Source: UMGS1696 sp964430105 (GTDB lineage: Bacteria; Bacillota; Clostridia; Oscillospirales; CAG-272). From it: a stretch of 63,259 bases of DNA. The stretch covers positions 1-63,259 of the forward strand of contig CAYSEF010000006.1 in assembly GCA_964430105.1 (NCBI GenBank), given 5' to 3'. Below are positions 52,379-61,127 of the stretch, piece by piece; position 1 is the first letter of the stretch, and each line of letters starts with the position of its first letter. The notes beneath the pieces are model-generated. The model was not told the origin of the DNA. It made no database searches and was given only the letters and a program-made list of their open reading frames with translations. The position numbers and the translations under genes are program-made.

Positions 52379-53589
52379 AAATATTTTTCTATAGCTTCCT
52401 TTGTATTTTCTATTTCTCCACGCATTACCATATCGAGTATTTCGTTAAGCTTTTCGCCTATTTTACGTCCACTGTAGCCGTGCTTGCTCAGGTCATTGCC
52501 TGATACGGACAGCATTGACAGGCGACGGGGGAGATCTTTTTCAACGATAGCTTTTGCGATATTTTCGATTTCTCTTGCTTTATCGACAGAAATTTTGCCT
52601 GTTATGCAGGAGAATCTTGCAAGAGAGGAAGGCGTTTCATCATCACTGCGACTCATGAGCTTTTTTATATCAAATTCATCAGCGTTCGGACATGGTGTGC
52701 GGTAGCTCAACATTGCGTATTTTTCTGCACGGGAAGGCTTTAGTGAATTTATCGCTTCCTTTGCCTCACTCTCGGACAGCTTTTCAAATATTGTCGCATA
52801 GCGCATCATTGCATCATGTGGCTTATCCGAGAAAATATCGTTATCCTTATCTATGGCATCGCAGGCGCAGATAACGTCGTTTTCGGTGACATTTGGAAGT
52901 ACATGAGCTATAACGGACGGAAATTCACGCATTATTCTTGCAGCTCCTACACCGCAGAGCAGTTTTGTCAGCTCAACGTAAATTCTCTCTCGTGAAATTT
53001 TATCGAGAAGCGATGTAAGTGCGAATATTGCTTCGGAACATTCTTCGTCGGGGGTAAAGTCAAGTACGGAGGCAAATCGCAAGGCACGCATTATTCTGAG
53101 TCCATCCTCGGTGAAGCGTTCTCTTGCACAGCCGACGCAGTGGATTTTTTTTGACATTAAGTCCTCTGCACCACCGAAAAGATCGACTATTCCTCTTTCC
53201 GGTGAATATGCCATTGCGTTTATTGTGAAATCACGCCGACAAAGATCATCGGAAAGCTTGTCTGTAAACGTGACGGAATCGGGATGTCTGCCATCGTCAT
53301 AGGTTCCGTCGATACGGTAGGTAGTTACTTCGATATTCATTTTATCTCGAACGATAGTTACCGTACCATGCTTTAAGCCTGTTTCAACAAGACGGCAATC
53401 GGAGAATATATCGAGCATTTCATCGGGCTTTGCAGAGGTAGTAACGTCATAATCGCCGGGAATACGTCCCATTAGATGATCTCGCACACAGCCTCCGACG
53501 CAATATGCATGATATCCGCAACTTTCGAGGCGATCTATTACAAATTTTACAGGGGTGGGGATTATAAATTCAGGTTCATTATTTATCAT
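52375..53589 (-). CDS. cca: CCA-adding/poly(A) polymerase family tRNA nucleotidyltransferase
   Basis: 404 aa from the ATG at 53589; a GTG at 53598 in the same frame is an alternative. Head motif CVGGCVRDHLMGRIPGDYDVTT (catalytic Asp pair in DYD), TVTFTDKLSDDLCRRDFTINAMA, DGLRIMRALRFA, and a C-terminal body with KHGYSGRKIGEKLNEIL. It adds or repairs the 3' CCA of tRNAs, needed because the tRNA at the left edge lacks an encoded CCA. The start lies inside the end of nth. Confidence 0.93.
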   Translation of the reverse strand: MINNEPEFIIPTPVKFVIDRLESCGYHAYCVGGCVRDHLMGRIPGDYDVTTSAKPDEMLDIFSDCRLVETGLKHGTVTIVRDKMNIEVTTYRIDGTYDDGRHPDSVTFTDKLSDDLCRRDFTINAMAYSPERGIVDLFGGAEDLMSKKIHCVGCARERFTEDGLRIMRALRFASVLDFTPDEECSEAIFALTSLLDKISRERIYVELTKLLCGVGAARIMREFPSVIAHVLPNVTENDVICACDAIDKDNDIFSDKPHDAMMRYATIFEKLSESEAKEAINSLKPSRAEKYAMLSYRTPCPNADEFDIKKLMSRSDDETPSSLARFSCITGKISVDKAREIENIAKAIVEKDLPRRLSMLSVSGNDLSKHGYSGRKIGEKLNEILDMVMRGEIENTKEAIEKYL

Positions 53590-54205
53590 TGTATTCACAT
53601 TCTTCTCTAAGCGGACATTCTGTACATCTTGGTGATCTTGCAGAGCAGTATTCTCGACCGAACAGTACCATTCTGTGGCAATAGTCCGCTTGAATTTCCT
53701 TTGGTACTATTTCATCGAGTATTTTTTCGACCTTTGCGGGGTCTTTAAGTGAAGTGGGATAAAATCCCAGCTTTCCGTTTATGCGTATGCAGTGTGTATC
53801 GGCGACTATTCCGGGTTTTCCGAAAACGTCACCCAGCACGAGATTTGCTATTTTTCGGCCTACTCCGGGCAGAGATAGCAATTCCTCCATTGTATCCGGC
53901 ACATTTCCACCGAATTTTTCGCATATTATTTTAGCTGAGGCAGAAATACTTTCGGCTTTTGTATGATACAATCCGCACGGACGTATTATTTCCTCGATTT
54001 CGCTGAGGTTCGCTGCCGCCATATCGTTTACTGTGGGGAATTTCTCAAAAAGTGGGCGACACACGATATTAACTCTTTCATCGGTGCATTGTGCTGAAAG
54101 TCGTGCCGCTACAAGGAGTTGCCAGGGGTTTTCGTATTCAAGCGAGCAAACGGCTTCAGGATAGATTTTTTCAAGGATATTTGTGATATTTTTAATGTTT
54201 GGCAT
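53579..54205 (-). CDS. nth: endonuclease III
   Basis: 208 aa. Helix-hairpin-helix LPGVGRKIANLVLG with the catalytic Lys in LLSLPGVGRK, the catalytic Asp in VADTHCIRI, and a C-terminal 4Fe-4S loop C-x6-C-x2-C-x5-C (CSARSPRCTECPLREEC). It removes oxidised pyrimidines and nicks abasic sites in base excision repair. 11 bp behind the PBP2 gene; overlaps cca by 11 bp. Confidence 0.95.
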   Translation of the reverse strand: MPNIKNITNILEKIYPEAVCSLEYENPWQLLVAARLSAQCTDERVNIVCRPLFEKFPTVNDMAAANLSEIEEIIRPCGLYHTKAESISASAKIICEKFGGNVPDTMEELLSLPGVGRKIANLVLGDVFGKPGIVADTHCIRINGKLGFYPTSLKDPAKVEKILDEIVPKEIQADYCHRMVLFGREYCSARSPRCTECPLREECEYNDK

Positions 54206-54216
54206 TGTTGTATGAA

Positions 54217-56376
54217 TTATTCAATATTATCTGTATTAGCGGTTTGAGCTTCGGCTTTTGCAGCACGAATTTCATCTACTTTGAAGTAATAATCGAAAAC
54301 ATCACGCACAGCATAGCCGGCATCAGTACCACCCGAGCCTTGTTCGATAACGCAGGTGATGACGATTTCGGGGTCTTCAAATGGTGCAAATGCAGTCATG
54401 ATACCGTTATCGGATTTTGTTTCGGATACCTGTGCAGTACCGGTCTTACCACCTACTGATATTTCATAGCCTGAGAAAACGGAAGCCGCAGAACCGTTAT
54501 CCATAACGCCCTTCATGCCTTCCTTGACGGTGGCGAGAATTTCGGGGTCGATTTTATTTTCATCTGCGATAGTAGGAGTATTTTTATAGATAAGCTCTCC
54601 CGTACCGAATTCTCGAACCTCATAGAGAAGGTGACAGCTATATCGAGTACCACCATTCAATATGGTTGCGGTATAGGAGCTTATTTGAAGTGGGCTGAAA
54701 AGGTTATCTGACTGACCGATAGCTGCCTGTAGCGTGTCACCGGGCGACCATTTTCCGAGTCCGTTATCGTTTCTGTAGTCGGGGCCTGCGAGAATACCGG
54801 TACGTTCGGGAAGCTCTATACCTGTAGGTTCGCCAAGTCCGAAATGTCGGCAATATTCGTTCATTTTTTCGATGGTGAGCTGTCTGCCTACATCATAAAA
54901 GAAATAGTTGCACGATTCCTGGATAGCTTCGACAACGCCGATTGGGCCGTGTATTCGAGTACCGTTTGAAAGAAGGTAGAGCCAGCAACGGGGAGTATAA
55001 TTCGAGGCTGCATAGTACATATAGATACCTTGAGCATCGATTATTGTATCCTTTGTGATAGTGCCTTCTGTGAGAGCTGCGACTGCTACACCTACCTTAA
55101 ATGTAGAACCGGGAGCGTAGGCACCGTTGATTGCTCTGTTGAGAAGCGGGAAATTTTCATCGGTATTCAAAATTGAAAAGTCACGGTTGAAGGTTGCAAG
55201 GTTGAAGGTGGGGTAGGAGGCCATAGCAAGCACTTCACCTGTGTCACGGTCGATAGCAGTAAGTGCGCCTGACGAAGCATCCTCACCTGAGAGGGGTTTA
55301 CCGGAGGCTTTTGCTTCTTCTCGAATCTTAAAGATATTTTCAGCAAGAGCTTTTTCTGCGACTACCTGCATTTCCATATCTATCGTCAGGTACACATCCT
55401 TGCCGGAAACAGGCTCTTTTATTATTTCTGTGGAGATGATATTGCCATATTCGTCCTCGATTATCTTCATAGTACCGTCTGTTCCACGGAGATAATCTTC
55501 AAATGCGGCTTCGCAACCGTCACGTCCGACTATTGCGTCGAGAGGGTAGCCTTTTTCTGTATAATAATCAACCTTTGTATCGAGTATTGTTCCGACTGAG
55601 CCGAGAATATGCGATGCGTAGCCGGGGTAATTATATACGCGCGAAGCTTCTGTTGTGACGTTTATGCCTCGTGTGATTTTTTCTTCTATGCCTGTTATAA
55701 ATGCGATTGACACATCCTCTGCAACGAGATAAGGCTCAACGGCAGAAAAATTCGAGAGCTGCATATCAAGACGTATGAGAAAAAGAGATTTTGCTGTATC
55801 GTAGGTATAGTTATAATATGTATCGTAGGTATCGTTATCAATTTTTTCCGAGGTAAGTATATTGAAGTACAGCATGAGTGCAGTGGCTTCTTCGTTTGGT
55901 GAGGCATCCTCTGCAATTCCGAGTTCACTGACGAGCTTTTTATATCGTTTGCCACGAGCTGTGTCGAGAAAGCCTTCGGGATAATCGAACAAAAGTCCGT
56001 TTCCGGTGACGGTGATATCAAGTGAAGTTCTCGGCTGGGAAAGCTTATCTGCTTCATTTGAACGAGCGGCGATAGTTACGATATCGAGAAGCATTTCGTT
56101 AAGCTCTGCGGAAGAAGATGGCTTTGTTGCGTAATCAAGATAAAGATCGTAGGTATATTCGTTTGTGACAAGAGGTATTCCGTTGCGGTCAAATATCTCC
56201 CCACGCTGTGCCTGTATTGTAACAGTACGAGAATAAGATACGCTTGGTGTGGACATGGTATAATAATCCTGTCCGGAAACTTGCAGATAAAGAAGTCTGC
56301 AAATATAAACGACTGCGATGACTATATAAAGTGCGCCTATCGCAACAAGTCTTGTAAGGCTGATTGTATGTTTCAT
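54217..56376 (-). CDS. mrdA: penicillin-binding protein 2 (class B transpeptidase)
   Basis: 719 aa from the ATG at 56376. Short cytoplasmic tail, one membrane helix (LVAIGALYIVIAVVYICRLLYLQ), a PBP dimerisation domain, then the transpeptidase with STFK near 423, SCN near 486 and KTGT near 642. It cross-links peptidoglycan during elongation or sporulation. No ribosome binding site is clear: a TTG at 56430, overlapping the upstream stop as TTGA, is the alternative start. Second gene of the operon headed by the 99-aa membrane protein. No mreB or rodA lies nearby. Confidence 0.9.
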   Translation of the reverse strand: MKHTISLTRLVAIGALYIVIAVVYICRLLYLQVSGQDYYTMSTPSVSYSRTVTIQAQRGEIFDRNGIPLVTNEYTYDLYLDYATKPSSSAELNEMLLDIVTIAARSNEADKLSQPRTSLDITVTGNGLLFDYPEGFLDTARGKRYKKLVSELGIAEDASPNEEATALMLYFNILTSEKIDNDTYDTYYNYTYDTAKSLFLIRLDMQLSNFSAVEPYLVAEDVSIAFITGIEEKITRGINVTTEASRVYNYPGYASHILGSVGTILDTKVDYYTEKGYPLDAIVGRDGCEAAFEDYLRGTDGTMKIIEDEYGNIISTEIIKEPVSGKDVYLTIDMEMQVVAEKALAENIFKIREEAKASGKPLSGEDASSGALTAIDRDTGEVLAMASYPTFNLATFNRDFSILNTDENFPLLNRAINGAYAPGSTFKVGVAVAALTEGTITKDTIIDAQGIYMYYAASNYTPRCWLYLLSNGTRIHGPIGVVEAIQESCNYFFYDVGRQLTIEKMNEYCRHFGLGEPTGIELPERTGILAGPDYRNDNGLGKWSPGDTLQAAIGQSDNLFSPLQISSYTATILNGGTRYSCHLLYEVREFGTGELIYKNTPTIADENKIDPEILATVKEGMKGVMDNGSAASVFSGYEISVGGKTGTAQVSETKSDNGIMTAFAPFEDPEIVITCVIEQGSGGTDAGYAVRDVFDYYFKVDEIRAAKAEAQTANTDNIE

Positions 56377-56426
56377 ATGTGATTTAATGGAGAATTTCCT
56401 TAATTTATGTACCCCATAGGGGGGTG

Positions 56427-56726
56427 TCAAGCTTTTTTTGATTTATGGCATCGTTTTTGCAGTGATTGCAGGTGCTTTTTCTCGAGATAGTGTGTAATTT
56501 TCAGAAAAATGCAGACTGCAGTGCAGAGCAGTGCGATAAGAATGAAATACAGCTGTACATCGAATGCTATTTCTGTGCGAAAAACTTCGACATCAGGCTG
56601 ATCGTGTCGGAACATTACGTCCTTCATCTCGAATTTTTTGCGAATCATAAGTGGATTGTCATGCTTGAATCGGTCATAGGCTGAGAAGACGGAGTGCGTG
56701 GTCGATTTTATGATATTTTTATCCAC
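56427..56726 (-). CDS. small bitopic membrane protein upstream of PBP2
   Basis: 99 aa from the GTG at 56726, chosen because AAAGGA is 10 nt upstream; longer frames lack this. A charged, helical N-terminal half (KHDNPLMIRKKFEMKDVMFRHDQPDVEVF), one membrane helix (QLYFILIALLCTAVCIFLKI), then a basic tail. Not recognised. The size and position next to a class B PBP invite comparison with FtsL/DivIC-type division proteins, but no sequence match is claimed. Confidence 0.65.
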   Translation of the reverse strand: MDKNIIKSTTHSVFSAYDRFKHDNPLMIRKKFEMKDVMFRHDQPDVEVFRTEIAFDVQLYFILIALLCTAVCIFLKITHYLEKKHLQSLQKRCHKSKKA

Positions 56727-56796
56727 GTTTTTTCGTTCCTTTCTTTTCTTTTGGCACAAATCCTTTGGCGCAAAAGTGTAGTTCGCCTACATATTT

Positions 56797-56825
56797 ATTA
56801 TAACAAAACTCGCTTTGATTATCAA
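56797..56825 (-). promoter_or_regulatory. SigA-type promoter of the PBP2-nth-cca-dagK operon
   Basis: Minus strand: TTGATA (56820-56825), 17-bp spacer, TATAAT (56797-56802). Confidence 0.8.
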
Positions 56826-56898
56826 TGCTAAAAATATGAAATTGTGTGAATATTGGACGAGTGCTTTGAGTAAGTTATGCATAGACGTATCGCTGTAC

Positions 56899-56927
56899 TT
56901 GACAAAAGCATGGATATGTGGTAAAAT
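56899..56927 (+). promoter_or_regulatory. SigA-type promoter of the ECF transporter gene
   Basis: TTGACA (56899-56904), 17-bp spacer, TAAAAT (56922-56927). It leaves an untranslated leader of about 150 nt before the start codon. Confidence 0.8.
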
Positions 56928-56933
56928 ATACCC

Positions 56934-57050
56934 ACTGACAGCATGAAGCTGTGGTTTGAACTTGTATAATACGGAATATGTGTCATGAAGGCGCCAAATT
57001 GACGGTGGAAAAGCTATCGTCTGTTTTTGGACGCTTTTTTTGCGTTCAAG
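56934..57050 (+). promoter_or_regulatory. structured leader with attenuator-like hairpin, unassigned
   Basis: The leader contains TGACA (56936) / TGTCA (56981) pairing that encloses about 40 nt, then GACGGTGG (57001-57008) with CTATCGTC (57014-57021) followed by TGTTTTT, and a second small hairpin GGACGC/GCGTTC (57029-57050). This is the outline of a regulated terminator. I could not match the upstream part to TPP, preQ1, THF, purine or fluoride aptamers. Confidence 0.45.
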
Positions 57051-57082
57051 CAAGTTTTTCGCAATTTATTACGGAGGTCTTT

Positions 57083-57649
57083 ATGACAGAAACAAAAAAT
57101 TCAAGAAGCGTACTTACAAAATATCGCATACAAATACGAAATATTACGTTTTCAGCCTTATTTCTTGCGCTGGCGTTGCTCCTTCCGTTCCTGACAGGGC
57201 AAATTCCACAGATTGGCGCACTTCTTTCGCCTATGCACATTCCGGCTTTCCTTTGCGGTTATGTTTGCGGGCCGATATGGGGGGCTGTTGTCGGATTGGT
57301 TTCGCCACTGATGAGATGTGTTATCTTCCATATGCCACCTGTCATGGTTGCTTTGCCTATGGCTGTTGAGCTTGCGGCTTACGGTGCTATTGCAGGTGTG
57401 CTTTACAAAATTTTACCAAAAAAGGCTATTTGGCTGTATTCGTCGCTCGGTACATCAATGCTCGGTGGCAGAGTGATATATTCGGTCGTTAAAATGGCAA
57501 TGCTTGGACTTAGCGGTGAGGCTTTTACACCGTGGCTTATCTTTGCCGACACTGTTACAGGCACATGGGCAGGAATTATTGTACAGTTTATAGTTATCCC
57601 ACCGCTTGTCATGGTTATTGATAGATTTGTTATAAAAAAGTCGATGTAA
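57083..57649 (+). CDS. ECF transporter S component (vitamin uptake)
   Basis: 188 aa from the ATG at 57083 after GGAGG (57073-57077); the longer frame from 56978 reads through the leader hairpins. About six membrane helices; IPQIGALLSPMHIPAFLCGYVCGPIWGAVVGLVSPL is a hallmark of S components of energy-coupling-factor importers, here close to the group with the LSPMHIP motif. It binds a vitamin and docks on a shared EcfAA'T module that is not in this window. The exact vitamin (for example pantothenate, folate precursor or thiamine) cannot be named from the sequence. Confidence 0.85.
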   Translation: MTETKNSRSVLTKYRIQIRNITFSALFLALALLLPFLTGQIPQIGALLSPMHIPAFLCGYVCGPIWGAVVGLVSPLMRCVIFHMPPVMVALPMAVELAAYGAIAGVLYKILPKKAIWLYSSLGTSMLGGRVIYSVVKMAMLGLSGEAFTPWLIFADTVTGTWAGIIVQFIVIPPLVMVIDRFVIKKSM

Positions 57650-57746
57650 TGCTACGGTTTTAATAATTTACTGCATAAATTTAGATTTAATGTGTATAAT
57701 ATATGCGAAATATTGCTGATTTAATAAACTTTTAATTATTTGGCTA

Positions 57747-57774
57747 TTGAATTTTTTCTATTTTGTGATATACT
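57747..57774 (+). promoter_or_regulatory. SigA-type promoter of the Cys-rich gene
   Basis: TTGAAT (57747-57752), 16-bp spacer, TATACT (57769-57774). Confidence 0.7.
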
Positions 57775-57816
57775 TTTACTGTAGAAACAATATTCTTGTC
57801 ATGGAGGTATAGTATC

Positions 57817-58083
57817 ATGAAAAAAGAAAGAAGCACAGGCGAACTTCTGAAGGTGATTCTTATTGTCATCGGTGCTGTTGTTAGTATAGGCGCACTTGTT
57901 GCTGTTGCATACAATGTATTCAAGAAGTATTTCAGAGTAACATTTGAATGTGACGGAGATTGCTGTGACTGCGATGACTGCTTCGAAGATGAAGAAGTTT
58001 ACGAACCTATCTGCTGCTGCGAAGAAGACGAAGATATCGACTGCGACTGCTGTGACGAAGCTCCTGAGTCTGACGAAGAATAA
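57817..58083 (+). CDS. small membrane protein with Cys/acid-rich tail
   Basis: 88 aa from the ATG at 57817, 9 nt after GGAGG (57803-57807). A short basic start, one membrane helix (LLKVILIVIGAVVSIGALVAVAYNVF), then a tail with 11 Cys among many Asp/Glu (CDGDCCDCDDC, CCC, CDCC). No regular zinc-finger spacing. Such a tail could hold several metal ions or sit in a reducing cytoplasm as a metal buffer. Not recognised. It lies alone before a strong terminator and converges on mnmA. Confidence 0.75.
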   Translation: MKKERSTGELLKVILIVIGAVVSIGALVAVAYNVFKKYFRVTFECDGDCCDCDDCFEDEEVYEPICCCEEDEDIDCDCCDEAPESDEE

Positions 58084-58104
58084 TCGTTAAGCTTCAAATT
58101 GCAA

Positions 58105-58148
58105 TAAAAAAACCGCTCGTTCCAATTAGGATCGGGCGGTATTTTTTT
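58105..58148. terminator. bidirectional terminator
   Basis: ACCGCTCG (58112-58119) with CGGGCGGT (58133-58140), A-run at 58105-58112 and T-run at 58142-58148. Confidence 0.85.
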
Positions 58149-58155
58149 ACGTTTT

Positions 58156-59214
58156 TTAATCCTGCGCTATAACACCGGAGGCTATTACAAGGTCATGCTT
58201 GTACATTACAGCAAACTGTCCGGGAGAGGGTGCGCGCTGTGGTGTTGCAAATTCCAGTATTCCTTCTGTTTCGCCTGTTCTATGGAATTGTGCCTGTGCA
58301 TCACGAGCGCCGTAGCGTAGCTTTGCTGTGCAGTATTCGTTATGGTCAAATACGTTCGGTGATGACGGGAAGTGCAGGTCTGTTATTTTAACACACTTTT
58401 TGAACAGTGCATCTTCGTCACCGAGGACTACACGATTGTTTTTTGCATCCTTGGAGAGTACATACACATATTTTCCCATTGATATGCCAAGGCCCTTGCG
58501 CTGACCGACAGTATAGCACCATTGACCCTTGTGTGTGCCGAGAACTGTGCCTTGCTCGTCAACATATTCGCCCGGTTCGGGAGATGTGCAGGTGCGTCTT
58601 TTAATAAACTCAACGTAATCGCCATCGGGAATAAAGCAGATATCCTGGCTGTCCTGTCTATGTGCATTTTGGAAGCCCTGTCTTTCAGCCATAGCACGGA
58701 CTTCATTTTTTGTGTAGTCACCAAGAGGGAATTCAGCACGTTTGAGCTGTTCCTGAGAGAGCTGTGCAAGAACGTAGCTTTGATCCTTTGAAAGGTCGGC
58801 AGCCTTACGGATATAGGTATAACCATCTATTTCGCTGAGTCGTGCGTAATGTCCTGTGATGATCTTATCGCAGTTCTGCTCATCGGCATATTTTGCAAGA
58901 AGTCCGAATTTTATTTCACGATTGCAGATGACACAGGGATTCGGTGTACGGCCTGCCAAATATTCTTTTGTAAAATAGTCTATAACAATGGAAGAAAACT
59001 CGCATTGTGCATTTATAGCACGATGAACCACACCCTGATTCATGCAGACTGCGTATGCATCGGCAATGTTTCTGAGATCGTTTTGATATTCCTGCGAACA
59101 TTCAAATGAAAGTGACAGTGTCACTCCAAGTATGTTTGTACCGTATTTTCGGCGTGCAAGAAACAGTGCGACGCTGGAATCCACTCCGCCGCTGAGTGCA
59201 ATGAGTTGTTTCAT
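58156..59214 (-). CDS. mnmA: tRNA-specific 2-thiouridylase
   Basis: 352 aa. PP-loop SGGVDSS (residues 8-14), RTPNPCVICNREIKFG (catalytic Cys), ITGHYARL, the SQDICFIPDGDYVEFI segment with the second Cys, and the C-terminal GDYTKNEVRAMA and PGQFAVMYK regions. It puts sulfur at C2 of wobble uridine in Lys, Glu and Gln tRNAs. 35 bp behind pdaA, likely the same transcript. Confidence 0.95.
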   Translation of the reverse strand: MKQLIALSGGVDSSVALFLARRKYGTNILGVTLSLSFECSQEYQNDLRNIADAYAVCMNQGVVHRAINAQCEFSSIVIDYFTKEYLAGRTPNPCVICNREIKFGLLAKYADEQNCDKIITGHYARLSEIDGYTYIRKAADLSKDQSYVLAQLSQEQLKRAEFPLGDYTKNEVRAMAERQGFQNAHRQDSQDICFIPDGDYVEFIKRRTCTSPEPGEYVDEQGTVLGTHKGQWCYTVGQRKGLGISMGKYVYVLSKDAKNNRVVLGDEDALFKKCVKITDLHFPSSPNVFDHNEYCTAKLRYGARDAQAQFHRTGETEGILEFATPQRAPSPGQFAVMYKHDLVIASGVIAQD

Positions 59215-59249
59215 ATGAACTCCTTTTAAAAATACTAATGCAGTGTTGC

Positions 59250-60407
59250 TCAGTCAAATGTAATGTCGCAGATAGGCAGTATTTCGTAGCCCTCTGCACG
59301 GATCCAGTCGATGAAGTCGCCGAGAATCGCTGCATTGGTTTCGGATTCGGTGTGGAACAGATAAACTGCACCGGGATGAAGTCCGGATTTTACTTTTTCC
59401 ATTGCTTCGGAATAGGATGGCTGATTATCTGTATCGTAATCCTTATATGTATATGACCACATTACAGTTTGATATCCCATTTTTTCGGACGCCAGCTTCA
59501 AGGTGAATTCGTTACAGTTTCCGTATGGCGGACGGTAATAAACCATTGGCTGTGCATCGGGGAATTGTGCGTAGAATAAATCCTCAAGTCCTTGAAGCTC
59601 ATCTACAAATTGCTGTGCTGTAAGTGTAGTTCCGCGATAATGACCGACGGTGTGATTTCCGACCATGTGACCTTCATCGAGCATACGCTGGATAAGCTCT
59701 TTTTCTTCCTTTACATATTGACCTGTCAGGAAGAATATTCCCGGCACCTGCTTCTCCTTCAAGGTGTCAAGAATAGTTGCTGTTGTGCCAAATTCGTAGC
59801 CACAGTCGAAGGTGAAATAGCAGACCTTGCGTGATGTATCGCCACGATATATGGTTTTATATTGCGTAAGCTTATCGATAGTTGACTGATAACGATCCCA
59901 AACGTAGGTAACTTCGCCTGTTGCTTCATTATAGGTGCTTTTTCCTGCGTACCAGTCGTCAGGCTGATCTTCAAAGGGGGCTGTACTGAAGCTTGCCATG
60001 TCGGAGAGGTTATTTTGTGCGCTTTTATCACGAGAGGGGAAATTGTAAATATATTTTCCATCGACAAATTCCCATATTTTGTCACCTGAGGTGTTTGTGC
60101 CTGGGAGAGTATCCGATGATTCGCTTTCGGCTGAATTGTCGGTTTCATCGGGGGTTTCATTGCTGTCGGAGGTTTCGTTTCCGTCGAGCGGTGGTGGAGT
60201 ATAGCCGGAGGAGGTATCACTTTCGGAGGTGAGCTTATCAGAGGATATTGACGGATCGTTGACGGTAACACTCGGTTCTGTTTCACGTCCGATGCCTGCT
60301 GTTTCCGAAACTTTACCACTTTCTCTAAGGCACGATGTTGTCGAAAGCATTGACAATATCGCAAGGAGAGTGGCTATCCTACGGAGGTTTGCTGACTTAT
60401 ATTTCAT
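59250..60407 (-). CDS. pdaA: polysaccharide deacetylase, PdaA-like lipoprotein
   Basis: 385 aa. Lipobox STTSC in the signal sequence, then about 80 Ser/Thr/Asp/Glu-rich residues (a flexible stalk) and a NodB domain at about residues 200-380: CYFTFDCGYEFGTTATILD (metal Asp), GHMVGNHTVGH (His pair), YYRPPYGNCN and VYLFHTES. The FDCGYE form is that of PdaA, which deacetylates muramic acid on the way to spore-cortex delta-lactam. Fits the presence of spoIIE. Promoter at 60447-60475. Confidence 0.85.
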   Translation of the reverse strand: MKYKSANLRRIATLLAILSMLSTTSCLRESGKVSETAGIGRETEPSVTVNDPSISSDKLTSESDTSSGYTPPPLDGNETSDSNETPDETDNSAESESSDTLPGTNTSGDKIWEFVDGKYIYNFPSRDKSAQNNLSDMASFSTAPFEDQPDDWYAGKSTYNEATGEVTYVWDRYQSTIDKLTQYKTIYRGDTSRKVCYFTFDCGYEFGTTATILDTLKEKQVPGIFFLTGQYVKEEKELIQRMLDEGHMVGNHTVGHYRGTTLTAQQFVDELQGLEDLFYAQFPDAQPMVYYRPPYGNCNEFTLKLASEKMGYQTVMWSYTYKDYDTDNQPSYSEAMEKVKSGLHPGAVYLFHTESETNAAILGDFIDWIRAEGYEILPICDITFD

Positions 60408-60446
60408 TGTATTATTTACACCTTAGCTTTAATTATACTTATTATG

Positions 60447-60475
60447 ATTTTACCATAGCTATTTGTGAAAGTCAA
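60447..60475 (-). promoter_or_regulatory. SigA-type promoter of pdaA-mnmA
   Basis: Minus strand: TTGACT (60470-60475), 17-bp spacer, TAAAAT (60447-60452). A sporulation-sigma site was not recognised, although PdaA is sporulation-specific in Bacillus. Confidence 0.7.
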
Positions 60476-60512
60476 GGGATAGGTGAATGTTAGGGTGAAT
60501 TGCTCCCGTATA

Positions 60513-60541
60513 TTGACAAAAGTAATGGCACACGGTATAAT
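60513..60541 (+). promoter_or_regulatory. SigA-type promoter of the 173-aa membrane protein gene
   Basis: TTGACA (60513-60518), 17-bp spacer, TATAAT (60536-60541). Confidence 0.85.
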
Positions 60542-60572
60542 GGCTGTAATATGATAGGAACGGAGGTGCTGT

Positions 60573-61094
60573 ATGCGTTGGGATAGACGGCTTGCGGTGT
60601 TTACTGTAGCGTCGCTTGTTTTGGTTATGTCGGCAGTTGTTGGGGTTATAATGCTTACTTCCTTTAGAATCAAATCGTCCGGTGAAAGAATAGCGGGACG
60701 TGCCGAGGAGGGCTTTGTCAATCTGATGGAGCGTGTTTCTGATCTCGATAATGTCGGTCATCCGAGAATAGCAAGACGGGGAAAGTTCGATACACAGGAC
60801 AAATACCAAGACTTTGACGAAAATTGGCTGAACAGTATGGTTATTGTAGGTGACGGATATCTTGAGGATGAAATACAGTATTCTCATACAGTGAAATTTT
60901 TACTTCGCACATATGACTACGAAAACATATACGAAACGACAGATACAAGAGAGGTCTACGGAAGATATACGGATGAGGTCGTTATGTTCAAAAACGGCGA
61001 TATTTATTATGTAGACTATCGCAGAGGTAATCTCGAATATCGTTTTGTCGTGGAATGTCAGCCACTTACCGAATGGTTAGACGGTTTAGTATGA
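60573..61094 (+). CDS. membrane-anchored protein of unknown function
   Basis: 173 aa, ATG at 60573 after CGGAGG. One membrane helix near the N terminus (LAVFTVASLVLVMSAVVGVIML), then a charged extracellular domain of about 135 residues with Asp/Tyr-rich beta pattern (YLEDEIQYSHTVKFLLRTYDYENI, GDIYYVDYRRGNLEYRFVVE). No catalytic motif seen. Divergent from pdaA and directly upstream of rnpB. Family not recognised. Confidence 0.75.
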   Translation: MRWDRRLAVFTVASLVLVMSAVVGVIMLTSFRIKSSGERIAGRAEEGFVNLMERVSDLDNVGHPRIARRGKFDTQDKYQDFDENWLNSMVIVGDGYLEDEIQYSHTVKFLLRTYDYENIYETTDTREVYGRYTDEVVMFKNGDIYYVDYRRGNLEYRFVVECQPLTEWLDGLV

Positions 61095-61127
61095 TGCTGT
61101 GATTTGATTTTTGCGTTGGATATATCG

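Noticed and set aside
56934..57000. TPP, preQ1, THF, purine or fluoride aptamer upstream of the ECF gene
   Set aside because: The conserved strings of those classes are not present; left as unassigned.
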